Shown here in pieces: positions 49,429-58,820 of a DNA stretch of 64,000 bases; within the stretch, counting starts at the first letter, position 1; each line of letters opens with the position of its first letter. This DNA is from Erwinia mallotivora. Lineage in GTDB: Bacteria; Pseudomonadota; Gammaproteobacteria; Enterobacterales; Enterobacteriaceae. The stretch is from contig NZ_JFHN01000063.1 in NCBI RefSeq assembly GCF_000590885.1, positions 62,001-126,000 on the forward strand, read 5' to 3'. The notes under the pieces were generated by a model, which did no database searches, was not told the origin of the DNA, and was given only the letters and a program-made list of their open reading frames with translations. The position numbers were made by a program, and so were the translations under genes.

Positions 49429-50748
49429 TTAAAAGCGCACTTCTGCCTTCATCCACCAGGAGCTGGCGCTACTGGCTGTCGGACTGTTGCGGCCCGAAGC
49501 GGAATAAAAACGTGATGACGGTGCAAACCAGCCAGCGATGGCCTCCAGCCTGACCTGCGGATGTGGCCGCCAGCCCAACACCAGATCCAGTGCCGATCCC
49601 AGTTTTTTGGTCGTCATGCGGTCATATTTTGCGTCCAGGTCGGTGGTATTGCTGACCAACGCCGCAAGGCTGTGCTGTCGATAGTAGTGGTAGATCAGAT
49701 CGGCAGAGAGATCTTTTGCCAGATTGACGCCTGCGCCGGCCGTCAGAATGTGGATATTGGTGAGTTCCGGATCGAGCGTTTCGCCGTAGATTTTATATTT
49801 AACCAGGCCGCCCTGTGTCGCCTCGTTTCCCTGTAAGCCGGTCTGACGATAACGTCTGCTGCTGCTGTCATCACCGCCACCACTTCCCCATGCATAGCCC
49901 AGCGTCAGCCGGGGTTGCAGAGGCAGGGTTTCCAGCCTGAAGGTCGCGCCCGCATCCACTGCATAACCGCCTAAATCCTGCTGCTCCTGTTGTCCCCTGA
50001 CTGTGCCGACCTCCAGCCAGTGATTGAAAGGGCCACGCGGCGGTGACCAGGATCGCAGACCCGCATTGAGCTGGCGCTGATTTTTGGCCGAAGACCTGTC
50101 GTGCTGCCAGACCAGATAGCCCCCCACTCGCCAGCCATCGCTGATTTCATAACGGGAAAGCAGAGTCATAAGATTGGTGCTGTCGCCCCGCGTACTGCTG
50201 TCGAGAAGATTACGCTGCCAGTAATTGACACGACCGAGGCCCACTTCAGTTTCCAGCGCATCGCCGATGCGGGCATACAGACCATCTATATTTTCATCAA
50301 ACAGCCACTCCCGCTCATCGCGCAGTAGCCAGCGTCCCAGCCGTACCCGGCCCCCCGGCACCAGCGACTTATCCAGTTGCAGCCATGCCTGATTGAAGTT
50401 GAGGGTGTCCGTCGTGGTGGTACTGCTGCCAGTCTGGCGTTTTTTCTTTTGGATAAACTCTATCTCACTAAAAAAAGAGAGCGGCCGATCCCGAAAACCA
50501 ATCACATTCAGACGCAGGGTTGGCTCAACTTCAATTTTGTTGGTTTTCTTGTCGCCATAGCGAAGTTTGCTGTTGCGCAGTTGTCTTGCCTCAAAAATGG
50601 CGCGCAGATGAGCGCTGACAGATGCCGCCTCATCCTTTGCCGCACGTTCATGCCGTCGGACATAGCCAGAGGACGTCTCGCTGACTGCGCCAGCCTCCGG
50701 CAGCAGCAGTAAAAGGGAGAGTGGAAAAAGCGCACCGTACTTTTTCAT
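49429..50748 (-). CDS. Alginate-export-like outer-membrane beta-barrel protein
   Basis: A 439-residue protein with a Sec signal (residues 1 to about 21) and long stretches of alternating amphipathic strands ending in the outer-membrane-type WWMKAEVRF. FNQAWLQLDKSLVPGGRVRL, GRWLLRDEREWLFDENIDGL and RPHPQVRLEAIAGWFAPS resemble the alginate_exp (PF13372) family. It would form the outer-membrane pore for the product of this operon. ATG at 50748 has GGAGCAGGT upstream and overlaps the kinase gene stop by four bases. No alginate polymerase genes are present, so the substrate is not alginate by default. Confidence 0.62.
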   Translation of the reverse strand: MKKYGALFPLSLLLLLPEAGAVSETSSGYVRRHERAAKDEAASVSAHLRAIFEARQLRNSKLRYGDKKTNKIEVEPTLRLNVIGFRDRPLSFFSEIEFIQKKKRQTGSSTTTTDTLNFNQAWLQLDKSLVPGGRVRLGRWLLRDEREWLFDENIDGLYARIGDALETEVGLGRVNYWQRNLLDSSTRGDSTNLMTLLSRYEISDGWRVGGYLVWQHDRSSAKNQRQLNAGLRSWSPPRGPFNHWLEVGTVRGQQEQQDLGGYAVDAGATFRLETLPLQPRLTLGYAWGSGGGDDSSSRRYRQTGLQGNEATQGGLVKYKIYGETLDPELTNIHILTAGAGVNLAKDLSADLIYHYYRQHSLAALVSNTTDLDAKYDRMTTKKLGSALDLVLGWRPHPQVRLEAIAGWFAPSSRFYSASGRNSPTASSASSWWMKAEVRF

Positions 50749-53021
50749 TTTACCTGCTCCCTGTCGCGCAATAACCGACGAAGCTTCTTCTCGCACAGTG
50801 TCAGCAATCGTCCTGTGCTGTTCAGCCTTTCAGGAAACAGCAGGCTGATGGCAATCAGGCGGGCCAGCGCCAGAGTGGTATGGATAGCAATATTTTGCCC
50901 CTCAGGTCGGCCGGAAACCTCCTGCCAGCCAGAAATAAATGCCTGCTGGTGCTGTAGCAGCGCATTTTCATCGCCGGTTTCACGCAGCGCCTGCTCCTGC
51001 ACGTGGGCAAGATAATTGCCGACATCCAGAGCCAACGGCCCGTATGTTGAAAGGTCAAAATCGATAACGACAATCTGGTCTGTGGGGCGATCGGCCAGCA
51101 GCAGTTGAGCCGGATAAAAATCACGATGAATAAAACCCTCTGCTGACGGAATCATTAACTGTGCCAGCTGTTCACATCCCCTTGCGACGGCAAGGATCCT
51201 CTCTGCCCACTCCGGCCGCTGTTCAGCCGTTGTCCTGAGCCGCTGGCGCAGCACCCGAAGCTCATCGTTCATCGTCCAGCGCGTTGCCGATACAGCCTGA
51301 AGGGCAACGCGGCTTTGCTGTATCGTCGCCAGCGCTTTACCACTGAGGTAACCCAGATGTTCCATATCCGGACCACCAGATGAGAGCAGCTCCGTCATCC
51401 GCTTACCGGCAATTTTCTGCTGTAACCAAAGCGAGAAATCAGCCATCACCGCCCGAGGTTGCGGTACGGCAACGGTCGCCGTGTGATCAAAGCCGTCGAG
51501 CCATAATGCCTGCTGCACCCGGAATCCATGAGGCTGATAGCCCTTGTGGCGATATTTAGCCACCACCGAAAAGGCGTGTTCAGCCGCGGGATCGTACCAG
51601 TGATACTCCAGCACGGCCCGGCGGCCAGGCTTATAAGATAAGGCTTCAACAGCCAGCAGCTTTGCCCCGGCGGATAAGCCAAGTGCATTCTGTAGCACAC
51701 CGGCCATCTTCGCCCTGTCCAGCAGCGGCTGCACAGGTTGATCAACCGACAGCATCAGCTGCTGTGCCCGACGTATCAGGGCAACGATTTGACCATGCCA
51801 GCCCGTCGAACGTTTACGAAACGGCTCAACCGCAAGTTGCAACAAAGCCAGGGCAACGTGGTCATTCAGATGCGGGGATATCACGCCCTGCTGCTGACGG
51901 TATCCCTGATGAAAAGCCGCCAGGATCTGGCGAACTACCTCCGGGCTGAGCGTCTGTTCAATGACCTGAAGTTCCAGCCGGGCCTGAAAAGAGGCCAGAT
52001 CGGCCGCCGGATTGCCCGGACGGGAGCGATCCCAGTCGATCAACTGTAACCGCCCATCCGTTTTGCGCCGGACAATCTGGTCCACAGAAAAATCGCCATG
52101 GATGATCACCGGATGAAAAGTATCATCCCTCATCCGCTCGCTGAGCGTACTCAACAGCGATGAGAACAGCGCTTCCTGGTGCGGGGCAACCATGCGCAAC
52201 GTATTGAGTACCCGCCAGACGTCGCCGATATCATCATGCACCCTCGTTTCACTGCTGTGCGATTGCTCACGCAGATGCAGATCAGCCAGCTGTTGCCCAA
52301 TCGCAAAAGCTGCCCCTTCGGGTAAGTGCCCTCCCTGCTCAGGACACAATGTTTCACCTTCAATCCATTCGGTGATTAACAGGCGATAGTCACAGGGTGC
52401 CGACAGCAGCCTGATTTCACCCGTGGCATTGCCCAGCTTATTTCCTTCCAGCATCGCTTCATATCGGCTGGCGCTGGCAAAACGTAGCACGGCGCGAGGC
52501 TGCCCATCGCTGCTCAGCAGGGCCAACAGCCGTCTTTCAGGTTTGTAGCGTAATATTTTTAGCGTAATGTCTGCGCTGGCGGAAAGCCCTGGCAACCAGC
52601 GATGAAACAGCGCATCACGTCGGGATGAGTCACTCAGTAGCCAGAGATTCGGCAGGCCGCGGTCGTGCTGAGGGTAAGTCAGAATAATCGCAGATTCGGC
52701 CAGTGCCACCGGTGCCTGCGGGTGCTGGCCAGTAACCAGCGCCTGCCGTTTTGGATGCTGCCAGGAAACGCGAAAGCGCTCAGCCGTCAGCGCCTTGGCA
52801 AACAGGTAGTTGCCGCTCCCGTCAGCAAATTGCAGACGCAGACAGGCAACGCAACTGTTGGCTGGCTTATAACGCAGATATTCTGTTGTCAGCACCTCAA
52901 GCGAGGCGAACTGCGGCAGCTCACGCAGTTTCTCCAGCAGCAGATGCCTGTCGAGTAACGCGGCCAGCCCCGGTAATGTCTTATCGCGGCTGACAATCTC
53001 AGCGTCCCTGTCCTGTAACAT
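50745..53021 (-). CDS. Tandem aminoglycoside-phosphotransferase-fold (APH) protein
   Basis: A 758-residue soluble protein with two APH/choline-kinase-like domains. The first has IIHGDFSVDQIV (His308) and LIDWDRS; the second has FIHRDFYPAQLLL (His632) and VIDFDLS. In both catalytic loops the Asn of the usual HxDxxxxN motif is replaced by Gln. Each half also has its own N-lobe (YKPERRLLALLSSDGQPRAV; YKPGRRAVLEYHWYD). It may phosphorylate a sugar or lipid-linked intermediate or the exported product; a resistance role is less likely in this context. Between the exporter and barrel genes, spacing 15 bases and a four-base overlap. Confidence 0.78.
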   Translation of the reverse strand: MLQDRDAEIVSRDKTLPGLAALLDRHLLLEKLRELPQFASLEVLTTEYLRYKPANSCVACLRLQFADGSGNYLFAKALTAERFRVSWQHPKRQALVTGQHPQAPVALAESAIILTYPQHDRGLPNLWLLSDSSRRDALFHRWLPGLSASADITLKILRYKPERRLLALLSSDGQPRAVLRFASASRYEAMLEGNKLGNATGEIRLLSAPCDYRLLITEWIEGETLCPEQGGHLPEGAAFAIGQQLADLHLREQSHSSETRVHDDIGDVWRVLNTLRMVAPHQEALFSSLLSTLSERMRDDTFHPVIIHGDFSVDQIVRRKTDGRLQLIDWDRSRPGNPAADLASFQARLELQVIEQTLSPEVVRQILAAFHQGYRQQQGVISPHLNDHVALALLQLAVEPFRKRSTGWHGQIVALIRRAQQLMLSVDQPVQPLLDRAKMAGVLQNALGLSAGAKLLAVEALSYKPGRRAVLEYHWYDPAAEHAFSVVAKYRHKGYQPHGFRVQQALWLDGFDHTATVAVPQPRAVMADFSLWLQQKIAGKRMTELLSSGGPDMEHLGYLSGKALATIQQSRVALQAVSATRWTMNDELRVLRQRLRTTAEQRPEWAERILAVARGCEQLAQLMIPSAEGFIHRDFYPAQLLLADRPTDQIVVIDFDLSTYGPLALDVGNYLAHVQEQALRETGDENALLQHQQAFISGWQEVSGRPEGQNIAIHTTLALARLIAISLLFPERLNSTGRLLTLCEKKLRRLLRDREQVK

Positions 53022-53036
53022 TGATTCTTTCCTTAA

Positions 53037-54862
53037 TTAAATGGCTATCTGCCGAAGTGCATCGGACTGTTGCAAAGCCCACAGCTCGGCATAGCGTCCG
53101 CCACTTGCCAGCAGCTGCGCATGTGCTCCCAGTTCCATGACCTGACCTTCATCAATCACCATAATGCGCTGAGCACGGGCAGCAAATGCGAGATTATGGG
53201 TAACGATCAGCGTTGTCCGGTCAACCATCAGTTGGCTGAGCGCGGCGATAAGATGATGCTCGCTTTCACTGTCCAGCCCGGTGGCGGGCTCATCAAGCAG
53301 CAGAACAGGCGCAGATCGAATGGCTGCGCGGGCCAGAGAAATACGTTGACGTTGCCCCCCGGACAGCGAGTTTCCCCGCTCACTCAGAATCGTATCGTAG
53401 CCGTCTGGCAGCCTGAGGATAAATTCGTGCGCCCTCGCCAGCCTGGCGGCGGCGTAAATCTGTTCGTCCGTAACGGCTTCAGTGGCCGCCAGCGCGATGT
53501 TTTCACGGATGCTTAGCCCAAACAGCAAATTGTCCTGCGGAACATAGCTGATGCTTTGCCGGACGCTTTTTATCGTGCAGTAACGTAGATCCTTACCATC
53601 GATGGTTATGCGTCCTTCCTGGGGATCATACAGCCGCAGCAGCAGACTGAGCAGCGTGACTTTCCCGTGCCGGAAGGCCCAACGATGGCAAGTGACTCGC
53701 CTGAACGCAGATAAAAACTGATCTGGTGCAGGGTATTCTGTCCGGAACGGCTGGCGGACGGGTAGCCAAAACTGACCCTCTCAAAGCAGATGTTGCCCTC
53801 CACGCGCTGAAGCGCGGTGGCATCCTCTCTGTCGACTATTTCAGGCTTCTCTTCCAGCAGCGCCACCACACGTTCACCGGCAGCCAGCGCTTTTGACAGC
53901 CGCCCGGCGTACCGGGCGTATTCACGTACCGGCCGGAAGGAGTTTTTCAGATAGGAGACAAAGATCAGCAGATCGCCAGCCGACATCACCCCTTTGAGAA
54001 CGTTGGTTGCGCCGTAAAACAGCACAATGGCGGTGGCAACAGCAATAATCAGATCGACCTTACGCTCAAGACCGGCCAGCAGGCGGCGGGACCTTACGTT
54101 CTGCTGCATGCTTTTACCATCATCACTGGCAAAGCTTCTGGCGGCAACGGCTTCCAGCGAAAGCGCCTGCACCACGCCAATGGCACCGAGAAACTCTGCC
54201 GTACTGGCAGCCAGCGCGCCCTCACGTTTGCGCTGATCGCGACTGACCTTGTGAACTTTACCGCTGGTTTGTCGGGTGCTCCAGATAATCAGTGGCATCA
54301 GCAACAGCGACAACAGCGTCATTTGCAGGTTGATGTACAGCATCATGGCGAACATCCCAATCAGGATCAGCATGTTCGCCAACAGTGGCACCAGCGCCGT
54401 AATGATTGCCTCGCGAAGCATACCGATGTCATTCACCAGCCGGGTGGTAAGGTCGCCGGTCTTTGCCTGTTGATGAAAGGTCAGTGAGAGTCGTTGCAAA
54501 TGGTTGAACAGTTCCTGCCGCACGCCACTAATCACCCGACTTCCGGCGACCGCCAGACCGATGGTGCTGAGATAGCTCAATCCTGCCTTGACTGCGGCAA
54601 TGACCACCACACTGGCGGCACAAAGCAGCAGAAGGTTCTCAAGGCTCATCTCGGGCAGCAACGCATCCAGCTTACTTTCAATTCGGCTGCCATGCTGATT
54701 GAGAAGATCGTCAATAATAAATGCTAGTGGCCACGGCTCCAGCAGACGCATCCCTGTCGACAGCAACAGCGCAATGAGTGCCTGAATAATTAAGCCGCGT
54801 TGCTGACGAAGCCACGGCGAAAAACGGCGGGCTACCCGCAACCAGGGATGGGATTTCATCAT
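53037..54862 (-). pseudogene. MsbA-type ABC exporter, frameshifted in Walker A
   Basis: The first part (54862 to about 53657) encodes the six-helix ABC_membrane domain and the start of the ATPase up to GPSGTGKS. There one base is missing (AAGTCACGCTG where AAGTCAACGCTG would restore GKSTLL) and the frame ends at 53606. The other frame continues cleanly to 53037 with LLSLLLRLYDPQEGR, YVPQDNLLFG, SLSGGQRQRISLARA, LLLDEPATGLD and VTHNLAFAA. Repaired, it would be about 608 residues, a half-transporter that dimerises. Either a recent inactivation or a sequencing error. It overlaps the upstream glycosyltransferase stop by four bases. Confidence 0.85.
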
Positions 54863-56031
54863 GCCTTCCTGCCCGTGTTCAGCCCGGCCAGTCGTAAAAT
54901 CTCATCCACCACCGCCAGCCAACTGTGGCGATGAAGCACATGTTGACAGGCCGCCTCGCCCAGCCGTTTACGCCAGGCGGGATCGTCCACCAGCTGCTGC
55001 AATGCTTTGGCCAGTTCAGCCGGTTTATCCGGTGCAACCAGTAACCCGGTTTCGTCGTGGCTTATCACTTCGGCAAGATGCCCCACGCGCGAGGCCACAA
55101 CCGGTAGCCCGGATGCCATATACTCGTATATTTTCAACGGTGAGAAGTAGAACCCCGCCAGCTCGGGATAAGGTGCAACGGCAATATCCATCAGGGCAAG
55201 CCATTGCGGCACACCGGCAGGTTCCACACGGCCCGTGAAGATAACGTCGGCCAGCAGGCGAGTGTCTGCAACCTGTTCACTCAGCCGCGCTTTTTCTGGT
55301 CCGTCCCCCACAATCAGCAGCCGGGTATGGGGACGCTGCGAGTGGAGCTGTGCAAACGCCGCTATCAGCGTATCCACCCCATGCCAGGGTTTCAGCGTGC
55401 CCAGAAAGCCAATCACCACCGCGTCCTGCGGGACGCTGCTCAGCGACTGGCGAACCGCAGGGGTAAAGCGCTGAGAATCAACACCATTCGCGATCACATG
55501 AATATTTTCTGCTGAAGGAAAAAAGTCATTCAGGTACGCTTTTACCCCGGGTGATACCGCGATAATCACTGCTGCGCTTACCATTAACCGGCGTAGTACC
55601 TGACTGGCTTTCTCTTCGGCGACCATCTGACGGTAGTTGCGCTGCTCTTCAATTAATGGGGCATTCACTTCCAGAACCGTCTTCCAGCCCTGACGGCTGG
55701 CATACTCCAGCGCGGCATAACTCCACAGGGAATAACGCTCATAAACCAGATCGAATGGCCCCTGCTGATGCAGTGCCTCAGCCAGCTGCTGGTTGCTTTC
55801 CAACGCGACTCTGGCGCGAAGCTGCGCATCTTTTCCGGGAATGGCTGGCAGTGAACAGAGCTGAACAGAGCGCAGGTCAGGTGGCGGATTGCCGCCAAAC
55901 CGGCTGGCAAACAGAACCACGCTGGCCCCTTTTTTTATCAGCGCACGCAGTACTTCCTGAACGTGGACCGAGGCCCCTTTACAACCAAACACCGGAATAC
56001 CGGCATCGGCACAGACGTATGCTATGCGCAT
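54859..56031 (-). CDS. Glycosyltransferase family 4 protein
   Basis: A 390-residue GT-B fold retaining glycosyltransferase. The acceptor half opens RIAYVCADAGIPVFGCKGAS, close to GT4 enzymes that begin with a PxxGxxGGA-type loop; the donor half has FLGTLKPWHGVDTLI, LLIVGDGPEKARL and SPLKIYEYMASGLPVVAS with the E-x7-E-like acidic pair around the nucleotide sugar. No membrane segment. ATG at 56031 follows AAGGAA; in-frame upstream sequence is not family-like. Donor and acceptor unknown. Confidence 0.85.
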   Translation of the reverse strand: MRIAYVCADAGIPVFGCKGASVHVQEVLRALIKKGASVVLFASRFGGNPPPDLRSVQLCSLPAIPGKDAQLRARVALESNQQLAEALHQQGPFDLVYERYSLWSYAALEYASRQGWKTVLEVNAPLIEEQRNYRQMVAEEKASQVLRRLMVSAAVIIAVSPGVKAYLNDFFPSAENIHVIANGVDSQRFTPAVRQSLSSVPQDAVVIGFLGTLKPWHGVDTLIAAFAQLHSQRPHTRLLIVGDGPEKARLSEQVADTRLLADVIFTGRVEPAGVPQWLALMDIAVAPYPELAGFYFSPLKIYEYMASGLPVVASRVGHLAEVISHDETGLLVAPDKPAELAKALQQLVDDPAWRKRLGEAACQHVLHRHSWLAVVDEILRLAGLNTGRKA

Positions 56032-56044
56032 AGTAAATTCCTTT

Positions 56045-57268
56045 TCAACCGTGACTGGCGGACGCTTGTGGCTCCTGAGCAAACAGGGCCCTTAATTCGG
56101 CGGTATTACGGTCCACGTCATACTCCCTGACAATTTTTTCCCTGGCCTGACGTGAAAGTTTTTCCCTGATATCTGCGTCCAGCAACAGGCAGGCTATCGC
56201 CTGCGCCAGCTCATCAATATTATCCGGCGCTACGCACAACCCCGTTTGCCGATCGCAGACCAGTTCAGGGATACCGGCCACGCGAGTGGAGATAACCGGC
56301 GTGCCCAGCGCCATCGCCTCGACCAGAATGGTCGGCAAACCATCGCGGTCGCCATCCTCACTCACGATACAGGGAGCAACGACCACGGCGGCACCTTGTA
56401 TCGCCTCCGCCACCCGATCGCGCGAAATCGCGCCGGTCAGGGTAACCTGCGACTCCAGCCCGGCACGCGCAATGCTATCAGCCAGCGGTTCGCGCAATGG
56501 CCCGTCACCGATTAGCGTGCAGTGAAACGCGATACCCCTTGCTTTCATCAGTCGCAGCGCATCGACCAGTAATAAAAAACCTTTTTTAGCCACCAGGCGG
56601 CCAGCTGCAACGATTTCTGGCGGACGCTGGTAAGGCGATCGCCACGGAAATTGCGCCAGTGCCAGACCATTATAAATACGTCGGATTTTTTGCCGGGCAG
56701 CGCCGTGCTGCTCACACAGCCAGCACAGATTGTAGTCTGAGACGGTAACCACGTGGCGGGCATCACGCAGCTTAAGCGCCAGTTGGATATCCTGCGGATA
56801 GTGGAAGTAAATGTCTTTTGCATGCGCGGTCAGAGTCCAGCTTATGCCGCTGAATTTTGCCGCCAGACGGGCAACCGTCGCAGCCTGAGTGGCAAAATGC
56901 GCATGCAGATGGGTGATTTTTCTTTGCTGTATCAACAGTGCTAACTCAATGCCCTGCGCCAGTTCGTGCACGTCGTGGTTTTTTTCCTCTCTCAGCTTTT
57001 CAGTAAAACCCGTCAGGCTGGTCAGCGCATCGCTGACCAACAGCCAGAAAGCGTCCACATTGCGCTGTTTATCCCGCAGGCGAATCAGCGGGGAGCATAC
57101 TTTGCCAATATCCGCCTGAAACCAGGTTTCCATTACCGGTCCAAGAGCAAAAATATCCACCTGCATCCCTGCCCGTTCATGAGCCAGAATTTCGTTAACC
57201 ACAAAAGTCTCCGAAAAACGGGGATAGCGCTTTAAAACATATCCCACCCGCAACGGCGTTACCTTCAT
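56045..57268 (-). CDS. Glycosyltransferase family 4 protein (colanic-acid/EpsF-like)
   Basis: A 407-residue GT4 enzyme. It begins GYVLKRYPRFSETFVVNEI, the signature of a subgroup that includes WcaL-like and other exopolysaccharide transferases, and has HLHAHFATQAATVARL, LTAHAKDIYFH, VAAGRLVAKKGFLLLVDAL and DGLPTILVEAMALGTPVIST with the catalytic E-x7-E. Cytosolic or peripheral. Its start overlaps the upstream gene stop by four bases. Confidence 0.87.
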   Translation of the reverse strand: MKVTPLRVGYVLKRYPRFSETFVVNEILAHERAGMQVDIFALGPVMETWFQADIGKVCSPLIRLRDKQRNVDAFWLLVSDALTSLTGFTEKLREEKNHDVHELAQGIELALLIQQRKITHLHAHFATQAATVARLAAKFSGISWTLTAHAKDIYFHYPQDIQLALKLRDARHVVTVSDYNLCWLCEQHGAARQKIRRIYNGLALAQFPWRSPYQRPPEIVAAGRLVAKKGFLLLVDALRLMKARGIAFHCTLIGDGPLREPLADSIARAGLESQVTLTGAISRDRVAEAIQGAAVVVAPCIVSEDGDRDGLPTILVEAMALGTPVISTRVAGIPELVCDRQTGLCVAPDNIDELAQAIACLLLDADIREKLSRQAREKIVREYDVDRNTAELRALFAQEPQASASHG

Positions 57269-58461
57269 GACACACGCTCCCTGGTTGTTACTCTGTCCGC
57301 AAGAATGCTACGCACGCTTTCGCCGATATAATCCAGCCCGCCAAAATCGAGGAGTTCACGCGGATCGGCAAAGTGATGCTGCCGTGCCAGCCAGCGGCTC
57401 AATGAACCGACCGTCAGTTGATGGGGATGAATGCAGTCAATCAGGCCCCGTTGAGCCAGCCGCTCAGCTCTGATCCACTGCTCCTGTCGGGGATCGACCC
57501 GGGGTACAATCAGCGCATTCTTGTTGAGGGTAAGAATCTCTATCACCGTGTTGTATCCTCCCATCGCCACCACGGCACGGGCATCACGCAGTAAACCCAG
57601 TGGTTCTGCAACGAACTCCAGCATTTTCATATGGGGACGTTGCACAACGAGCTGGCTCAGCGCCTTTCTCTGCGCCGGAGGCATCATTGACCCCGTGACC
57701 AGGATGCCCCGGACGCCGACGGGAAATTCTGCCCTGGCGAAAGTTTCAGCAAGGTGGAAACCATCCTGACCACCGCCCACCAGACAAAGTAAATAAGGAG
57801 AAGAGTGAGAAGAGGCGCTGTATGCGGTCAGTCGATGACGATTTGAAGCATCAAGGTAACCCGTGAAGGCTATTTTTTGCCTGAAGGATAAAGCCGAAAA
57901 ATATTCCTTACGCAAATCATACAGTGTCTTATCGCCGTAAACCCAAATTGTGGAATAAAACAAATTAATGGCTGAAGTATTATCCTGTTTACTCCACTGT
58001 TTTTTTACTGCTTCAGGACTGTCAATAATATCCCTTAGTCCTAAAACCATATGCGTTTTCTTTTTAGTCAGCAGCGGAAGACTAAGATCTAATTCACGCA
58101 TCGCCCCACGAGGAACATTATCCACCACCATTATATCCGGGGAGAATGCATTCAACGCTGCATATATTAATTGCGAACGCAATCGAACCAGCGACTTAAC
58201 ATCTTTTCCTAACGAACGGGGGAAATATTTTCCTTCTGACGTCTTAATATAAGAGGGGAGAATGAGAGAGTCTGCTCCAGCCGGGAGCGCAAAGCTTCCC
58301 GCTTCCCGTACCCCTGAGATCAGCAAGACCTCAGCATCGGGGCAAGCTTTGAGAACAGTCTGACTGAGCAACATATTTCGACGAATATGCCCAAAGCCCA
58401 TAGTATCGTGCGAATAAAATACGCAGCGAGGTGGCCGTTTTCTCTTGTCGGAAACATCCAT
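57265..58461 (-). CDS. MurG-like glycosyltransferase (COG4671 type)
   Basis: A 398-residue protein of a predicted GT-B family. FYSHDTMGFGHIRRNMLLSQ is the N-terminal Gly-rich His motif (GHxxR), and the C-terminal half has LCLVGGGQDGFHLAE, VAMGGYNTVIEILTLNKNAL and PRVDPRQEQWIRAERLAQRG, as in MurG-like UDP-sugar transferases. First gene of the six-gene operon; an AT-rich region lies upstream. The middle of the gene (57800-58300) is more AT-rich than its neighbours. The product is unknown. Confidence 0.78.
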   Translation of the reverse strand: MDVSDKRKRPPRCVFYSHDTMGFGHIRRNMLLSQTVLKACPDAEVLLISGVREAGSFALPAGADSLILPSYIKTSEGKYFPRSLGKDVKSLVRLRSQLIYAALNAFSPDIMVVDNVPRGAMRELDLSLPLLTKKKTHMVLGLRDIIDSPEAVKKQWSKQDNTSAINLFYSTIWVYGDKTLYDLRKEYFSALSFRQKIAFTGYLDASNRHRLTAYSASSHSSPYLLCLVGGGQDGFHLAETFARAEFPVGVRGILVTGSMMPPAQRKALSQLVVQRPHMKMLEFVAEPLGLLRDARAVVAMGGYNTVIEILTLNKNALIVPRVDPRQEQWIRAERLAQRGLIDCIHPHQLTVGSLSRWLARQHHFADPRELLDFGGLDYIGESVRSILADRVTTRERVS

Positions 58462-58588
58462 TTCCCATCATCCTTTTTTTGATGAAACAATCCTTGTATT
58501 ACCGCGGGCACCGCAATATTTTCAATCTGATAATAATGCTCTTAATTATTACCAACGGCATTCAGCTTGCTGAAATAATCCCACAACA

Positions 58589-58608
58589 ATTAATTACCCG
58601 TAATTAAT
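58589..58608. repeat. Palindrome ATTAATTAC-CC-GTAATTAAT
   Basis: Perfect 9-base arms with a two-base centre, about 130 bases upstream of the first glycosyltransferase gene. It may be an operator; AT-rich composition also suits H-NS binding. Confidence 0.5.
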
Positions 58609-58689
58609 CCAGAAAGAACATTAGAGAAGAAGAGGCTACACAAACCATCCGTCAGCGTCAATGGCAAAAATACCCAAATATACGCAGGG

Positions 58690-58725
58690 AATTATTAAAT
58701 ATGTCTGACACGATATTTAATAATT
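58690..58725. repeat. 13-base perfect inverted repeat with a 10-base loop
   Basis: AATTATTAAATAT and ATATTTAATAATT flank GTCTGACACG. No T-tract follows on the minus strand, so it is not an obvious terminator for hflC or a start site for the operon. Confidence 0.55.
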
Positions 58726-58767
58726 TTCAGTAAAGCACATGGAATAAAAAAGTTAGCCAGAAATAAG

Positions 58768-58802
58768 CAAAAAAAAACCGGGAATATAACTATTCCCGGT
58801 TT
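58768..58802 (-). terminator. Terminator after hflC
   Basis: AACCGGGAATA-GTTA-TATTCCCGGTT on the minus strand followed by a run of about eight T residues. Confidence 0.88.
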
Positions 58803-58820
58803 ATGTTAATGCCAACTTAA

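Larger units (their letters stand above)
58462..58820. other. AT-rich region between hflC and the glycosyltransferase operon
   Basis: About 360 bases with no gene, low GC compared with the flanking core. It holds the hflC terminator, a perfect palindrome at 58589-58608, a 13-base inverted repeat at 58690-58725, and presumably the promoter of the glycosyltransferase operon. Confidence 0.6.

Noticed and set aside
50745-53021. Antibiotic-resistance aminoglycoside kinase
   Set aside because: Tandem domains, altered catalytic loops and a glycosyltransferase/export context argue against a resistance enzyme.
49429-58820. Integrase, tRNA target or direct-repeat attachment sites for the island
   Set aside because: None could be seen; the insertion is inferred from gene order and composition only.
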